Shown in pieces: positions 1-7,208 of a stretch of 14,643 bases of DNA; position 1 is the stretch's first letter; the number at the start of each line of letters is the position of its first letter. The position numbers and the translations under genes are program-made. The notes beneath the pieces were generated by a model, which saw only the letters and a program-made list of their open reading frames with translations, ran no database searches and was not told the DNA's origin. Source of the DNA: an uncultured Eubacteriales bacterium (lineage in GTDB: Bacteria; Bacillota; Clostridia; Oscillospirales; Oscillospiraceae); assembly GCA_900553135.1 (NCBI GenBank), contig USCO01000045.1, positions 1-14,643 on the forward strand, written 5' to 3'.

Positions 1-1057
1 GGTGGCCACGCTGCCCGACGGGGAGTACTCCTACACCGACTATGTGGACGGCTGCGGCGACAAGTACCCCGATCCCCTGCCCATCCAGGTAAAGGTCACC
101 GTGGCCGGGGACAGCCTCACCTTTGACTTCACCGGTACCGCCCAGCAGATCAAGGCCCCCATCAACGTGCCCTACCCCTGCACCAAGGCCGCGGTCTTCT
201 TCTCCGTCAAGGCCCTGATGGGCGACGACATCCCCGCCAACGAGGGGATCAACCGGGCGGTGAACATCATCGCCCCCAAGGGATGCATCGTCAACCCCAC
301 GGAGCCCAGTCCCATCGGGGCTCAGATCGACTGCTGCCAGCGCATCCCCGACGCCATCTTCGGCGCGCTGGCCCCCATCTTCCCTGACACCGCCGTCACC
401 GCCGGCAACGGCGCCTGCACCACCACCATCCTGGCCGGCGAGGGGGCCATCGGCACCGACAGCGTGTTCATTTTCCATGAGGTCATCGCCGGCGGCGGCG
501 GTGCCTCCCGGAGCTGCGACGGTCTCTCCGGGGTACAGGTGAACATGACCAACACCTCCAACATGCCCATCGAGGCCACGGAGATGGAGTTTACCAAGAT
601 CCTGGCCCGGAAGTACGAGCTCAAGGCGGATACCGGCGGAGCCGGCGAGATGCGGGGCGGTCTGGGCATCGAGCGGGAGCTGGAGGTCCTTCAGGACGAC
701 GTGCTCTATACCGGCCTGGGCGACCGCCACAAGTTCCATCCCTGGGGCCTCCAGGGCGGAGGCGAGGGAGGCGTGGGCGCCTTCTATCGGGTGTCCGCCC
801 AGGACGGCAGCGTCACCCGCATGGGCCACAAGACCACCAGTCTGCCCCTGAAGAAGGGGGATGTGATCCGGGTGGTCACCCCCGGCGCCGGCGGCTACGG
901 CGATCCCAAGAAGCGTCCCACCGCCAAGGTGCTCCAGGATGTCGTGGAGGGCAAGGTGTCCCTCCAGGCTGCCAGAGAGCAGTACGGCGTGGTGGTCACC
1001 TGTGAAGATGGCATCCACTATGCCGTGGACGAGCAGGCCACCGCGGCCATGCGCTGA
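1..1057 (+). CDS. Hydantoinase B / oxoprolinase subunit, C-terminal part (5' end outside window)
   Basis: This is the C-terminal 351 residues of a HyuB-type subunit (hydantoinase B/oxoprolinase family). With a HyuA partner these enzymes open five-membered cyclic amides such as hydantoins or 5-oxoproline, using ATP in many members, in the cytoplasm. Visible family hallmarks are the DGEYSYTDYVDGCG segment at the left edge, the PYPCTKAAV and NEGINRAV stretches, the NPTEPSPIGA segment near residue 100, and the glycine-rich PGAGGYGDP signature near residue 294, close to the end. Full-length family members are about 550-600 residues, so roughly 200 N-terminal residues lie upstream; the frame is open to base 1, and the GTG at base 2 is not a believable start. 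The HyuA subunit is expected further upstream but cannot be seen. The stop lies 12-21 nt before the SIS-domain gene, implying one operon. The family is secure; the substrate is unknown. Confidence 0.92.
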   Translation, partial: VATLPDGEYSYTDYVDGCGDKYPDPLPIQVKVTVAGDSLTFDFTGTAQQIKAPINVPYPCTKAAVFFSVKALMGDDIPANEGINRAVNIIAPKGCIVNPTEPSPIGAQIDCCQRIPDAIFGALAPIFPDTAVTAGNGACTTTILAGEGAIGTDSVFIFHEVIAGGGGASRSCDGLSGVQVNMTNTSNMPIEATEMEFTKILARKYELKADTGGAGEMRGGLGIERELEVLQDDVLYTGLGDRHKFHPWGLQGGGEGGVGAFYRVSAQDGSVTRMGHKTTSLPLKKGDVIRVVTPGAGGYGDPKKRPTAKVLQDVVEGKVSLQAAREQYGVVVTCEDGIHYAVDEQATAAMR

Positions 1058-1078
1058 TGGAAGAAAGGAATGACTGAG

Positions 1079-2077
1079 ATGATCAAGGGAATGCAGGAAG
1101 TGAATGAGGTCATGGCCAAGGCCAAGGCCGACTTGGACGCCAACGGCGGACTGAAGCAGGTGATCTTCGTGGCCTGCGGAGGCTCCTTTGCCTCCTCCTA
1201 CCCCGCCCGCTACCTTCTCAACCAGGAGAGCGGCCTTCGGGTCCAGGGCTACAACAGCAGCGAATTCGTCAACGCCACCCCCAAGTCCGTGGACCAGAAC
1301 ACGCTGGTCATCGGCACCTCCACCAAGGCCACCCCTGAGACTGTGGAGGCTCTCCAGGTGGCCAAGGACAAGGGGGCTGTGACCATCGGTCTGTCCGGCT
1401 ACGCCGACTCCCTCACCGCCCAGACCGCCCGCTACTACATCACCTACTACCATGCCGACGAGTGGTATCAGGACCCCTCCCTGGTCCACTGCAACAGCCA
1501 GGGCACTGCCCTGAAAATCGCCTTCTGGCTGCTGAAGGAGTACGACCACTACCCCTACTACGCCCAGGCCCTGGAGGCCTTTGAGAAAATGCCCCAGATC
1601 TACGGCGCGGCCTATGCCTCCGTCAAGCCCCAGGCAGCCAAGTTCGCCATGACCTATAAGGACGATCAGGTGTGGAACGTGATGAGCAGCGGCGCGGCCT
1701 GGGAGGTGTCCTACTCCGACGCCTTCTGCTTCTTCCAGGAGATGCAGACCGTCCATTGTGTGCCCGTGCACTCCGGGGAGTACTTCCACGGCGCCTTTGA
1801 GACCTGCGACAAGGATCTGGCTATCCTGCTGTTCAAGAGCGTGGGCCGCACCCGGCCCCTGGACGAGCGGGCCCAGCGGTTCCTGGACCAGTTCGGCGGC
1901 CACCACTGGATCATCGATGCCGCCCAGCTTGGTCTGGATCAGCTGGATGAGCATGTGGCGGAGTACTTCAACGCGCTGCTTCTGCACCCCATCTCCAAGC
2001 AGTTTATCGCCGCCACGGGGGACGTGCGGATGCATCCCATGTCCTACCGGCGCTACATGTGGAAGTTCGACTATTGA
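1079..2077 (+). CDS. FrlB-like SIS-domain sugar-phosphate deglycase/isomerase
   Basis: This is a SIS (sugar isomerase) domain protein of about 332 residues, the usual size for FrlB-type deglycases, which split 6-phosphorylated Amadori compounds such as fructoselysine 6-phosphate into glucose 6-phosphate and the free amine. Two SIS modules are visible. The first carries VACGGSFASS (around residue 32) and VIGTSTKATPETVE, the phosphosugar-binding motifs. The second carries HSGEYFHGAFE (around residue 231), matching the family's SGEFxHGP segment with its catalytic Glu and His. The C-terminal RRYMWKFDY resembles the FrlB tail. The ATG at 1079 is preferred because AAAGGA (1064-1069) lies 9 nt upstream; the ATG at 1070 directly abuts that site and would add three residues. 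It follows the hydantoinase B gene in the same operon and is followed by a strong terminator. SIS assignment is secure; FrlB-like chemistry is probable, and the amine is unknown. A GlmS- or AgaS-like role is less likely. Confidence 0.85.
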   Translation: MIKGMQEVNEVMAKAKADLDANGGLKQVIFVACGGSFASSYPARYLLNQESGLRVQGYNSSEFVNATPKSVDQNTLVIGTSTKATPETVEALQVAKDKGAVTIGLSGYADSLTAQTARYYITYYHADEWYQDPSLVHCNSQGTALKIAFWLLKEYDHYPYYAQALEAFEKMPQIYGAAYASVKPQAAKFAMTYKDDQVWNVMSSGAAWEVSYSDAFCFFQEMQTVHCVPVHSGEYFHGAFETCDKDLAILLFKSVGRTRPLDERAQRFLDQFGGHHWIIDAAQLGLDQLDEHVAEYFNALLLHPISKQFIAATGDVRMHPMSYRRYMWKFDY

Positions 2078-2097
2078 GCCCCCTCCAGCCTCATTTT

Positions 2098-2134
2098 AAA
2101 ATATCCCCTTCCGCAAGTGGAAGGGGATATTTTT
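2098..2134 (+). terminator. Intrinsic terminator of the hydantoinase/SIS operon
   Basis: A perfect 15-bp stem (2098-2112 with 2119-2133) encloses a 6-nt loop (GCAAGT). The upper stem is GC-rich and its 3' arm runs directly into a T-rich tract. It starts 20 nt after the SIS gene's stop codon. The A-rich 5' flank would give a T tract on the other strand as well, so it could work in both directions. Confidence 0.93.
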
Positions 2135-2175
2135 ATAAAAATACCGTGAAGATATGGGGGAAACTGCAAAGCGCC

Positions 2176-2204
2176 TTGAGAACCGGAACAGGGTGTGGTA
2201 TAAT
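2176..2204 (+). promoter_or_regulatory. Sigma-A promoter of the GntR-type regulator gene
   Basis: TTGAGA (2176-2181) and TATAAT (2199-2204) are separated by exactly 17 bp. A TG dinucleotide at 2196-2197 adds an extended -10 element. Transcription should begin near 2211, leaving a leader of about 90 nt before the regulator's GTG. The local DNA is strikingly AT-rich compared with the genes on either side. Confidence 0.85.
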
Positions 2205-2299
2205 TTTTAATGACCATTATCATATAAAACATTATAGCATCACTGGTTCCAATGCTTGCGTAACATCATATATGGATTTGAGTTTGGGAGGCGAAAACA
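2205..2299 (+). promoter_or_regulatory. AT-rich leader of the regulator gene, possible operator region
   Basis: This stretch lies between the -10 box and the regulator start. It contains a short inverted repeat, AATG-AC-CATT, within about 2209-2218, immediately downstream of the promoter, and a direct repeat ATCATATA at 2219-2226 and 2265-2272. GntR-family regulators often repress their own promoters from sites placed like this, but neither repeat matches a known consensus well. The ribosome-binding site GGGAGG (2286-2291) ends 8 nt before the GTG at 2300 and supports that start. I see no riboswitch fold. Confidence 0.35.
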
Positions 2300-3033
2300 G
2301 TGGAAAACGTATTAGATCATAACAGCATTGTACCTCTCTATGCGCAAATCGTAGGGCAGCTCCGGCATGATATTGAAAGCGGCTTGTTTGGCCAGACGGG
2401 ACGGCTGCCCACAGAGGGAGAGCTGTCCCAGCAGTACCGGGTCAGCCGGATCACCATCCGCAGGGCAGTGGATGAATTGGTCGCCCAGGGTCTGGTGGAA
2501 AAAAACAGGGAAAGGGAACGTTCCTCTGCTCACCCAAGTTTACCCGGGGACTGGGCTCGGGGCCCATGAGTTTTACCGAGATGTGCGCGGCCAACGGCCT
2601 GGTGGCGCGGGCCAAAATTCTGGAAGCAGGCATCAAGGTGCCGGAATCCTCCTCTGTACGGGAGATGCTGAATCTGAACGAGGGCGACCCCGCCGTTCGC
2701 ATCTGTCGGCTCCGGTATGCGGGGGAGCGCCCCTTGGTGGTGGAGGACAATTACTACCCCCTGGAATATGCCTACCTGTTGTCCATTGACCTGGAAAACG
2801 ACTCCACCTACCGGTATCTCCGGGAGGTCAAGGGGATCGAACTGCGCAGCACCACCATGCGTCTTGGGATCATCCGTGCAAATGCCAAGCTGGCAAAGCT
2901 TCTCCAGGTATCCCGCAATGCGCCCCAGCTGGAGATGAAGGGCAAGGTGGTCCGTCTCAGCGACGGTCAGACCGTTCACTCCAGCTATCAAGTGGGCTAT
3001 GGAGAGGACTTCGAGTTTGTGATCCGCCAATAA
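2300..3033 (+). CDS. GntR/HutC-family transcriptional regulator, split by a -1 frameshift
   Basis: This is a GntR-family repressor or activator with an N-terminal winged helix-turn-helix (residues about 8-75, including the LPTEGELSQQYRVSRITIRRA recognition region) and a C-terminal UTRA ligand-binding domain from about 2566 onward. The GTG start has GGGAGG 8 nt upstream. Frame 2 runs from 2300 to a TGA at 2567-2569 (89 residues). The expected continuation KQGKGTF, the conserved wing of the helix-turn-helix, is in the -1 frame. Shifting at the seven-A run 2499-2505 joins the halves into one protein of about 244 residues, the normal family length. Possible causes are a one-base deletion, a sequencing error, or ribosomal slippage on A-AAA-AAC. 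The frame-2 stop also overlaps an in-frame ATG of the second half (ATGA, 2566-2569). It probably regulates the adjoining SIS/hydantoinase operon and senses its sugar-phosphate intermediate; that is inferred from position, as with FrlR beside fructoselysine genes. Confidence 0.85.
2499..2506 (+). other. A-AAA-AAC heptamer at the regulator frameshift
   Basis: Seven consecutive A residues (2499-2505) are followed by C. In the regulator's reading frame the codons are GAA AAA AAC, so bases 2500-2506 form X-XXY-YYZ, the pattern of a -1 ribosomal slip site. Slipping by one base puts translation exactly into the frame that encodes the conserved wing and the UTRA domain. An AGGG element at 2487-2490 lies about 9 nt upstream, similar in position to the stimulator in E. 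coli dnaX. In bacteria AAAAAAC usually slips less well than AAAAAAG, and a homopolymer is also a typical place for sequencing or replication indels. Confidence 0.55.
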
Positions 3034-3081
3034 GTCGTACAAAACGGGGCGCTTACCGGAACAGGTGCCACAAAAAACATC

Positions 3082-3124
3082 GCTGCAGAGAATGGCCACA
3101 ACGGCAATTCTCTGCAGCTTTTTT
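3082..3124 (+). terminator. Intrinsic terminator between the convergent units
   Basis: A perfect 12-bp stem (3082-3093 with 3107-3118) encloses a 13-nt loop and is followed directly by six T (3119-3124). This terminates the regulator transcript about 50 nt after its stop codon. On the - strand the same stem is followed, after a 4-nt gap, by six T (complement of 3072-3077), so it could also stop transcripts of the polysaccharide operon. Confidence 0.85.
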
Positions 3125-3137
3125 ACACGAATCTCTG

Positions 3138-3165
3138 CCATCTGATCGGAAGATCGGATCAGTGG
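3138..3165 (-). terminator. Hairpin just past the last glycosyltransferase gene
   Basis: CTGATC (3142-3147) pairs with GATCAG (3157-3162), extended by CCA (3138-3140) with TGG (3163-3165) across a one-base bulge. It begins 9 nt downstream of the glycosyltransferase stop on the - strand. There is no T tract after it, so on its own it is a weak terminator. It may stabilise the 3' end of the long operon mRNA ahead of the stronger hairpin at 3082-3118. Confidence 0.4.
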
Positions 3166-3173
3166 TGGCCGTC

Positions 3174-4308
3174 CTATTTGGTGCGGTAAGCGTGCCCATC
3201 CGACGCCCCGCCATTTCTCCCGGCGGAAGCCACCCACTGCTGATAACACAACTCCAGCTTTTCCGCCTGCTCACGGATATCGTACCCTTGCTCCGCTATC
3301 TGCTTTTTCCAGCTCTTCCGCTCCGGTAAATCGGTGTGCAGCATCTGCTCGCACCACGCCGCCCCTCCCGCTTCCAGGGGGATATATCGGACCAAGCCGG
3401 TCACGTTGGCCGCCTCCGGCACCACATCCTTGGAGGTAAAGCACACCAGGCCGGAAGCCTGGGCCTCCAACAACACCAGGCCAAAGCCCTCATACAAGCT
3501 GGGCAACAGGAAGCAATCCATCGCCTGCATCAACGCGCCCACATCCATGCGTTTTCCCAAAAAGCGAATATGGTCTGACAGGCCCATCTCCTGCGCCTGT
3601 TTTTCGATCTTACCCTTCAGCGGACCGTCTCCCACCAGCAAAAACACCGCATCTTCGCGCTGTTTTACAATTTGTGCCGCGATTTCCAGGAAAAAGACGT
3701 GGTTTTTTTGGGACGTGAACCGGGCCACCATCCCGATGGTAAAGCGATCCCGCAGTTCCATCTGCGCCCGCACCTTCTCCCGCGTCTCCGCGTTCCAATC
3801 AAACGGCTCCACCTCAATGGCGTTGGGCAGCAGGAAAAAACGCTTGCTGTCCTGCACCTGTGGGCCAAAGAGCCATGCTCCGGCCTCCTGACTGCACGCT
3901 ACCAGGTGGGTGGCCGACTCCAAAACCTTTTTGCGCAGCCATCCCTCCAGCGGCTTTTTCTTGTCGACGGCAGCAATGTGGCTGTGGGCGATTCGCACGG
4001 GAACGCCACTGGATTTTGCAAACATCAGCGGACATCACCCCCTGGTGTACATGAACCACGTCATAGTGCCCCGCAGCGATGATCTTTCGCAGCTTGATCA
4101 GGTTCAGCAGCGGATTCAGGCTTTTGGGCGGCACACGATATATGGTACACCCCTGCTGTTCAAACCAGCGCTCCAGGAACCCTTTCCTGGTCCCGTGGAC
4201 AACGAAATCAAACTGAAATCGTTGGTGGTCCATATGGCTGTAATAGCTTTTCAGCAGCGCCTCCACCCCACCTCCGTCCAGCGCCGCCAACACATGCAGG
4301 ATGCGCAT
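3174..4308 (-). pseudogene. Family 4 glycosyltransferase (GT-B fold), frameshifted
   Basis: The two frames together encode a GT4-type retaining glycosyltransferase of about 377 residues, which moves a sugar from a nucleotide sugar to the growing lipid-linked glycan at the inner membrane face. The N-terminal part (4308 to about 4024) reads MRILHVLAALDGGGVEALL, the typical opening with its Gly-rich donor loop, and runs to VVHVHQGVMSAD. The rest continues in another frame from about 4022 with AKSSGVPVRIAHSH, then LLPNAIEV, FTIGMVARFTSQKN and EGFGLVLLE, the EX7E motif of the family. Joining them requires skipping one base near 4023 (or restoring two). The start is fixed by a TAATG overlap with the preceding gene. 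The ATG at 4025 lies mid-fold and is not a true start. Unlike the regulator, there is no slippery heptamer here, so this is a real mutation or a sequence error. Its closest functional relatives are EpsF-like transferases. Confidence 0.8.
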
Positions 4309-5486
4309 TACGTGGATCCGCCCCCTTTTTGCTGCACAAATTTCTGGAAGAATTCTCCGCGGAGCTGTTCCAGCCTGTCCTTTTCGTACCTGGTGGCAAC
4401 CTGGAAGCTTCGCTGCGCCTGCCGGGAGAGATCTTCCGCTGCGGCCTTCTGCAAAATGCGGCATATGTCCTTCACATCTCCCGGACGGAAAATCCACTCC
4501 TCATCCACCAATTCCGGGATCCCGCCCGTTCTGGCTCCCGCCACAGGGCAGGCACAGCTCATTGCCTCCACCACAGCCCGCGGGAGACCCTCCTGCTTGC
4601 TGGGCTGGAGGTAGAGGTCAATGGTCTCCAGCCAGGCAAAAATTTTGTCGTGCGGGACCGAACCCAAAAGATGGACTTGATCCTCCACACCCAGACGCTG
4701 TGCCAGCGTCCGCAGCCTGGAGGGATCGCCGCTTCCGGCCAACTCGTATTCCATTCGAATTCCCTGTTTCTTCAGGGCCGCCAGCGCCTTGATCACATCC
4801 GCCTGTCCTTTGTACCGGACGTTGACTGCCGCGATCGTCCCCAGCCGCAGCGGCGCTCCCCCCGGTGCTCTGCCGCCGATCCGCTCCAGGCGCCGGCGGA
4901 GCACCGCCTCGTCCACTCCCGGCAGCGAAACATCCGAACAACCTACGGAGAGCCCGGCGGTGGGATAGCGTCTTTGTAAAAACTGATTCGTGACATAAAG
5001 GACCATGGGGGCCCGCTTGACCTCTTGTCTGGTCCGCACCCATGACCACGGGGCCAGCAGCTTTCCGCGTAAGCTGTGATTCCACAGCGCGTCCCAGGTA
5101 CAGCTCACCAGTTCCACCATATACGGCTTCCCGTATCTCTCCGCCAGAGCAGCTGCCTCGCCCCCGATGAGAGACGGGAGGCGGATGATGACCCGCTCGC
5201 TGTTCTGGATGGCCTGTTCCAGAATGCGGCTGTTCTCCCTGCGGTATTTTATGAGATCTCCCGCCGAACTGATCTTATGCAGAGAGATCATTTCCACACT
5301 GTCCCGCCGGATGGGATTGAACTTTTGGCAAAATGCGGTATCCGGATTGGGGACCACGCAGGTGCACCAGGCTATGCTCTGATAAAGGGAACGGTAGCGG
5401 TCAATGATCTCTTGTGTGATGGACGTTGTATAGTAGTACGAGCCATTTTCCCATACCCGCATATCGTATACAAACAGAAGCTTCAT
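4308..5486 (-). CDS. Family 4 glycosyltransferase
   Basis: This 392-residue glycosyltransferase of the GT-B/GT4 class probably adds one sugar of the repeat unit on the cytoplasmic side of the membrane. The N-terminal acceptor half opens with MKLLFVYDMRVW. The C-terminal donor half contains LRLGTIAAVNVRYKGQ (around 213-228), ELAGSGD (248-254), VHLLGSVPHDKI (271-282) and the EX7E motif with Glu299 and Glu307 (EGLPRAVVE), followed by GGIPELV. The start ATG overlaps the stop of the FemAB-like gene by four bases (ATGA, 5483-5486), and its own stop shares a base with the next gene's ATG (TAATG). Translation of the three is therefore probably coupled. There is no signal peptide or membrane segment. 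Donor and acceptor sugars cannot be read from the sequence. Confidence 0.9.
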   Translation of the reverse strand: MKLLFVYDMRVWENGSYYYTTSITQEIIDRYRSLYQSIAWCTCVVPNPDTAFCQKFNPIRRDSVEMISLHKISSAGDLIKYRRENSRILEQAIQNSERVIIRLPSLIGGEAAALAERYGKPYMVELVSCTWDALWNHSLRGKLLAPWSWVRTRQEVKRAPMVLYVTNQFLQRRYPTAGLSVGCSDVSLPGVDEAVLRRRLERIGGRAPGGAPLRLGTIAAVNVRYKGQADVIKALAALKKQGIRMEYELAGSGDPSRLRTLAQRLGVEDQVHLLGSVPHDKIFAWLETIDLYLQPSKQEGLPRAVVEAMSCACPVAGARTGGIPELVDEEWIFRPGDVKDICRILQKAAAEDLSRQAQRSFQVATRYEKDRLEQLRGEFFQKFVQQKGGGST

Positions 5487-6556
5487 GTCTGCTCTTCCAC
5501 TCCCCTATACGCCGGGAAGAAAGACGGCATGCTGCGGAAGCCTCTCGCCTCTGTCAACATACCATATATCTCCTCGTTGTAAATTCTTTTGCCCAGGTAA
5601 AAGGTCTTGTCCTCTCCTTTTTGATTAAAGGCTTTTTTGAACTGGTAGAGTCCATCCTCCCGTGCCCCCAGGCCTCCGCCCAGATGCATCTGGGTGCAGC
5701 CGTGCTGAAGGGCGTATTTGGCCGTCTCATAGATGATCAGATTGTTGGGAAAAAAGGACAGATAGTCCGTCCGCGTGCCGCTTAAATGGTAGTGCATGCG
5801 TCCCTTATCGTACAGCATGATCGCAGAAAAAATGACCTGGTCCTCCAGTGCCGCCTCGCATATCACCGCGCGTCCCGGCATACACCGCAGCCAGGTCTCA
5901 TATACGACTGGCTCAAAGTAATAGTAGGGCTCGGCCTGGTCCCGGTCCATGGTCTGTTCATAAATCTCACGAAACGTTTCCAGCGCCTCCAGGTCCGTGC
6001 GGAACCGGACGGAGATCCCCTTTTTCTGCGCCAAACGGATTTTGTTGCGGCACTGGCTTTTCATCTGTTTCAGGATCTCTTCCTCCGAACGCAGGGGAAG
6101 CGCCACTGTGGGGCCGCGCCGCTCCGTCTCGTAAAACCAGGTTCCGTAAGCCGCATTGTCGATGAGGGGATAAAACCGCACGAATTCCGCCACAATGTGT
6201 TCCTCCGCGCAAAAGCGCGCGTAGGCCTCAGCTCCCCGACGGAACGCCTCCTCCGTCATCCCCTCCCCCTCTGCGATCATCCCTCCGTAGCCGTAAGGAG
6301 TGGAGACATCGTACCAAGTAGCGGGCGGGCATACCTTCTGCAACGGTGGAAACGCCGAAATATCCCGCTTCATCACCACATTCATCAGGCGCAGCCCGTC
6401 TTCTTCATAATAGACCAGCATCGGCTCACCGTCTCCGTGCGCCTGAAGTCCTCTGACATAGCCGTTCATGTAATACACGTCAGCATTGGAAAAGCTCGTT
6501 CGGATCCGCTCCCACTGCTCGGTCTGGTCTGCCGTGATCTTACGGAACTCGCTCAT
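5483..6556 (-). CDS. FemAB-like / GNAT-fold acyl- or aminoacyltransferase
   Basis: This 357-residue protein resembles FemAB-type transferases (peptidoglycan bridge-forming and related double-GNAT-fold enzymes; the C-terminal part resembles the Acetyltransf_6 family). Telling segments are MKSQCRNKIRLAQKKGI (about 165-181) and LGGGLGAREDGLYQFKKAF (about 292-310); both are characteristic of this group. Classic Fem enzymes move amino acids from aminoacyl-tRNA to lipid II. In polysaccharide loci related proteins are thought to acylate or aminoacylate sugars. No signal peptide is present, so action at the cytoplasmic face is expected. The ATG at 6556 is chosen because AGGAGGGG lies just upstream, within the end of the preceding gene, and because the ORF's further upstream extension overlaps that gene heavily. 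The gap to the upstream stop is one base, and its own stop overlaps the next start (ATGA). The fold is fairly sure; donor and acceptor are unknown. Confidence 0.82.
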   Translation of the reverse strand: MSEFRKITADQTEQWERIRTSFSNADVYYMNGYVRGLQAHGDGEPMLVYYEEDGLRLMNVVMKRDISAFPPLQKVCPPATWYDVSTPYGYGGMIAEGEGMTEEAFRRGAEAYARFCAEEHIVAEFVRFYPLIDNAAYGTWFYETERRGPTVALPLRSEEEILKQMKSQCRNKIRLAQKKGISVRFRTDLEALETFREIYEQTMDRDQAEPYYYFEPVVYETWLRCMPGRAVICEAALEDQVIFSAIMLYDKGRMHYHLSGTRTDYLSFFPNNLIIYETAKYALQHGCTQMHLGGGLGAREDGLYQFKKAFNQKGEDKTFYLGKRIYNEEIYGMLTEARGFRSMPSFFPAYRGVEEQT

Positions 6557-6557
6557 A

Positions 6558-7208
6558 TTACCCCTCCTCTTTGCCCTGCTGGGCCAGCTGTATCCTTCGA
6601 TACTCGTCAAAATTCAGCTCACTCTCGCTGGTCACGACCACATCGTCGTGGATCAGCACACGTTTGAATGTCCGGAGCACGATGCCAAGATCCGTGGCGA
6701 AGGAGAGTTCCTCCACATAACGCACGTCCAATTCAAACCGCTTGCTCCAATCCAGCTGTGCTCTTCCGTTGATCTGCGCCAGCCCCGTAAGCCCCGGCTT
6801 GACCAAAAAGCGCTTTCGCTCCTCCTGATTGAACCAGGGATAGTAGCCCGTCGGCAGTGGCCTGGGCCCGACAAAGCTCATTTCCCCCTTCAGAATGTTC
6901 CAAAGCTGGGGCAGCTCGTCCAGACTGAGTACCCGAAGGACCTTGCCCACCTTCGTAAGCGAAGCCGGAAGGGGTTTTTCAAACCCGGTACACAGCTCCT
7001 GCCGCATGGTGCGAAACTTGTAGATCCGAAACACTTCCCCGTGCAGCCCGTTGCGCTCCTGGGAAAAAAGGATGGTCCCTCCGGGGTCCCCCAGCTTGAT
7101 GGCCGCGGCGCAGGCCGCTATGAGCGGGGAAAACAGCACCAGCATCAAGGCCGCCGCGCTCCTGTCCAAAAGCGGCTTGATCCAGGTGTTATACATTTGC
7201 TTTTTCAT
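6558..7208 (-). CDS. Initiating phosphoglycosyl transferase (bacterial sugar transferase, PglC-like size)
   Basis: This 216-residue member of the bacterial sugar transferase family transfers a sugar 1-phosphate from a UDP-sugar to undecaprenyl phosphate, the first step in making a lipid-linked glycan. An N-terminal hydrophobic segment (about 17-39, with a central Ser-Pro) fits the re-entrant membrane helix of the monotopic PglC class. Catalytic-domain motifs are KFRTM (64-68), the SLDELPQLWN block with the Asp-Glu pair (97-98), SFVGPRP (111-117) and KPGLTGLAQINGR (137-149). There is no large N-terminal membrane domain as in WbaP. The ATG at 7208 starts the conserved part and overlaps the upstream GNAT gene by 20 nt; an alternative ATG at 7196 would cut the overlap to 8 nt. 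The activating sugar is not determinable. The gene's central place in the operon marks this as a lipid-linked assembly pathway. Confidence 0.93.
   Translation of the reverse strand: MKKQMYNTWIKPLLDRSAAALMLVLFSPLIAACAAAIKLGDPGGTILFSQERNGLHGEVFRIYKFRTMRQELCTGFEKPLPASLTKVGKVLRVLSLDELPQLWNILKGEMSFVGPRPLPTGYYPWFNQEERKRFLVKPGLTGLAQINGRAQLDWSKRFELDVRYVEELSFATDLGIVLRTFKRVLIHDDVVVTSESELNFDEYRRIQLAQQGKEEG

Noticed and set aside
2..4. GTG at base 2 as the start of the hydantoinase subunit
   Set aside because: The protein would lack about 200 conserved N-terminal residues; the gene is truncated by the window edge.
2219..2272. ATCATATA direct repeat as a firm operator call
   Set aside because: Eight-base repeats are expected by chance in a short AT-rich stretch; kept only as a low-confidence hint.
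2530..3249. 239-codon open frame on the - strand opposite the regulator
   Set aside because: Antisense to the UTRA domain and running across the terminator; no family similarity.
3814..4022. Continuation of the first glycosyltransferase frame past the frameshift as a real C-terminus
   Set aside because: The residues turn into basic, low-similarity sequence, while the neighbouring frame carries the conserved GT4 fold, so the continuation is out of frame.
5786..6667. Long open frame on the + strand (293 codons) opposite the FemAB-like and phosphoglycosyl transferase genes
   Set aside because: It lies antisense to two well-supported genes, has no family similarity and an odd composition rich in Arg, His, Pro and Leu, as expected from GC-rich codon bias on the other strand.
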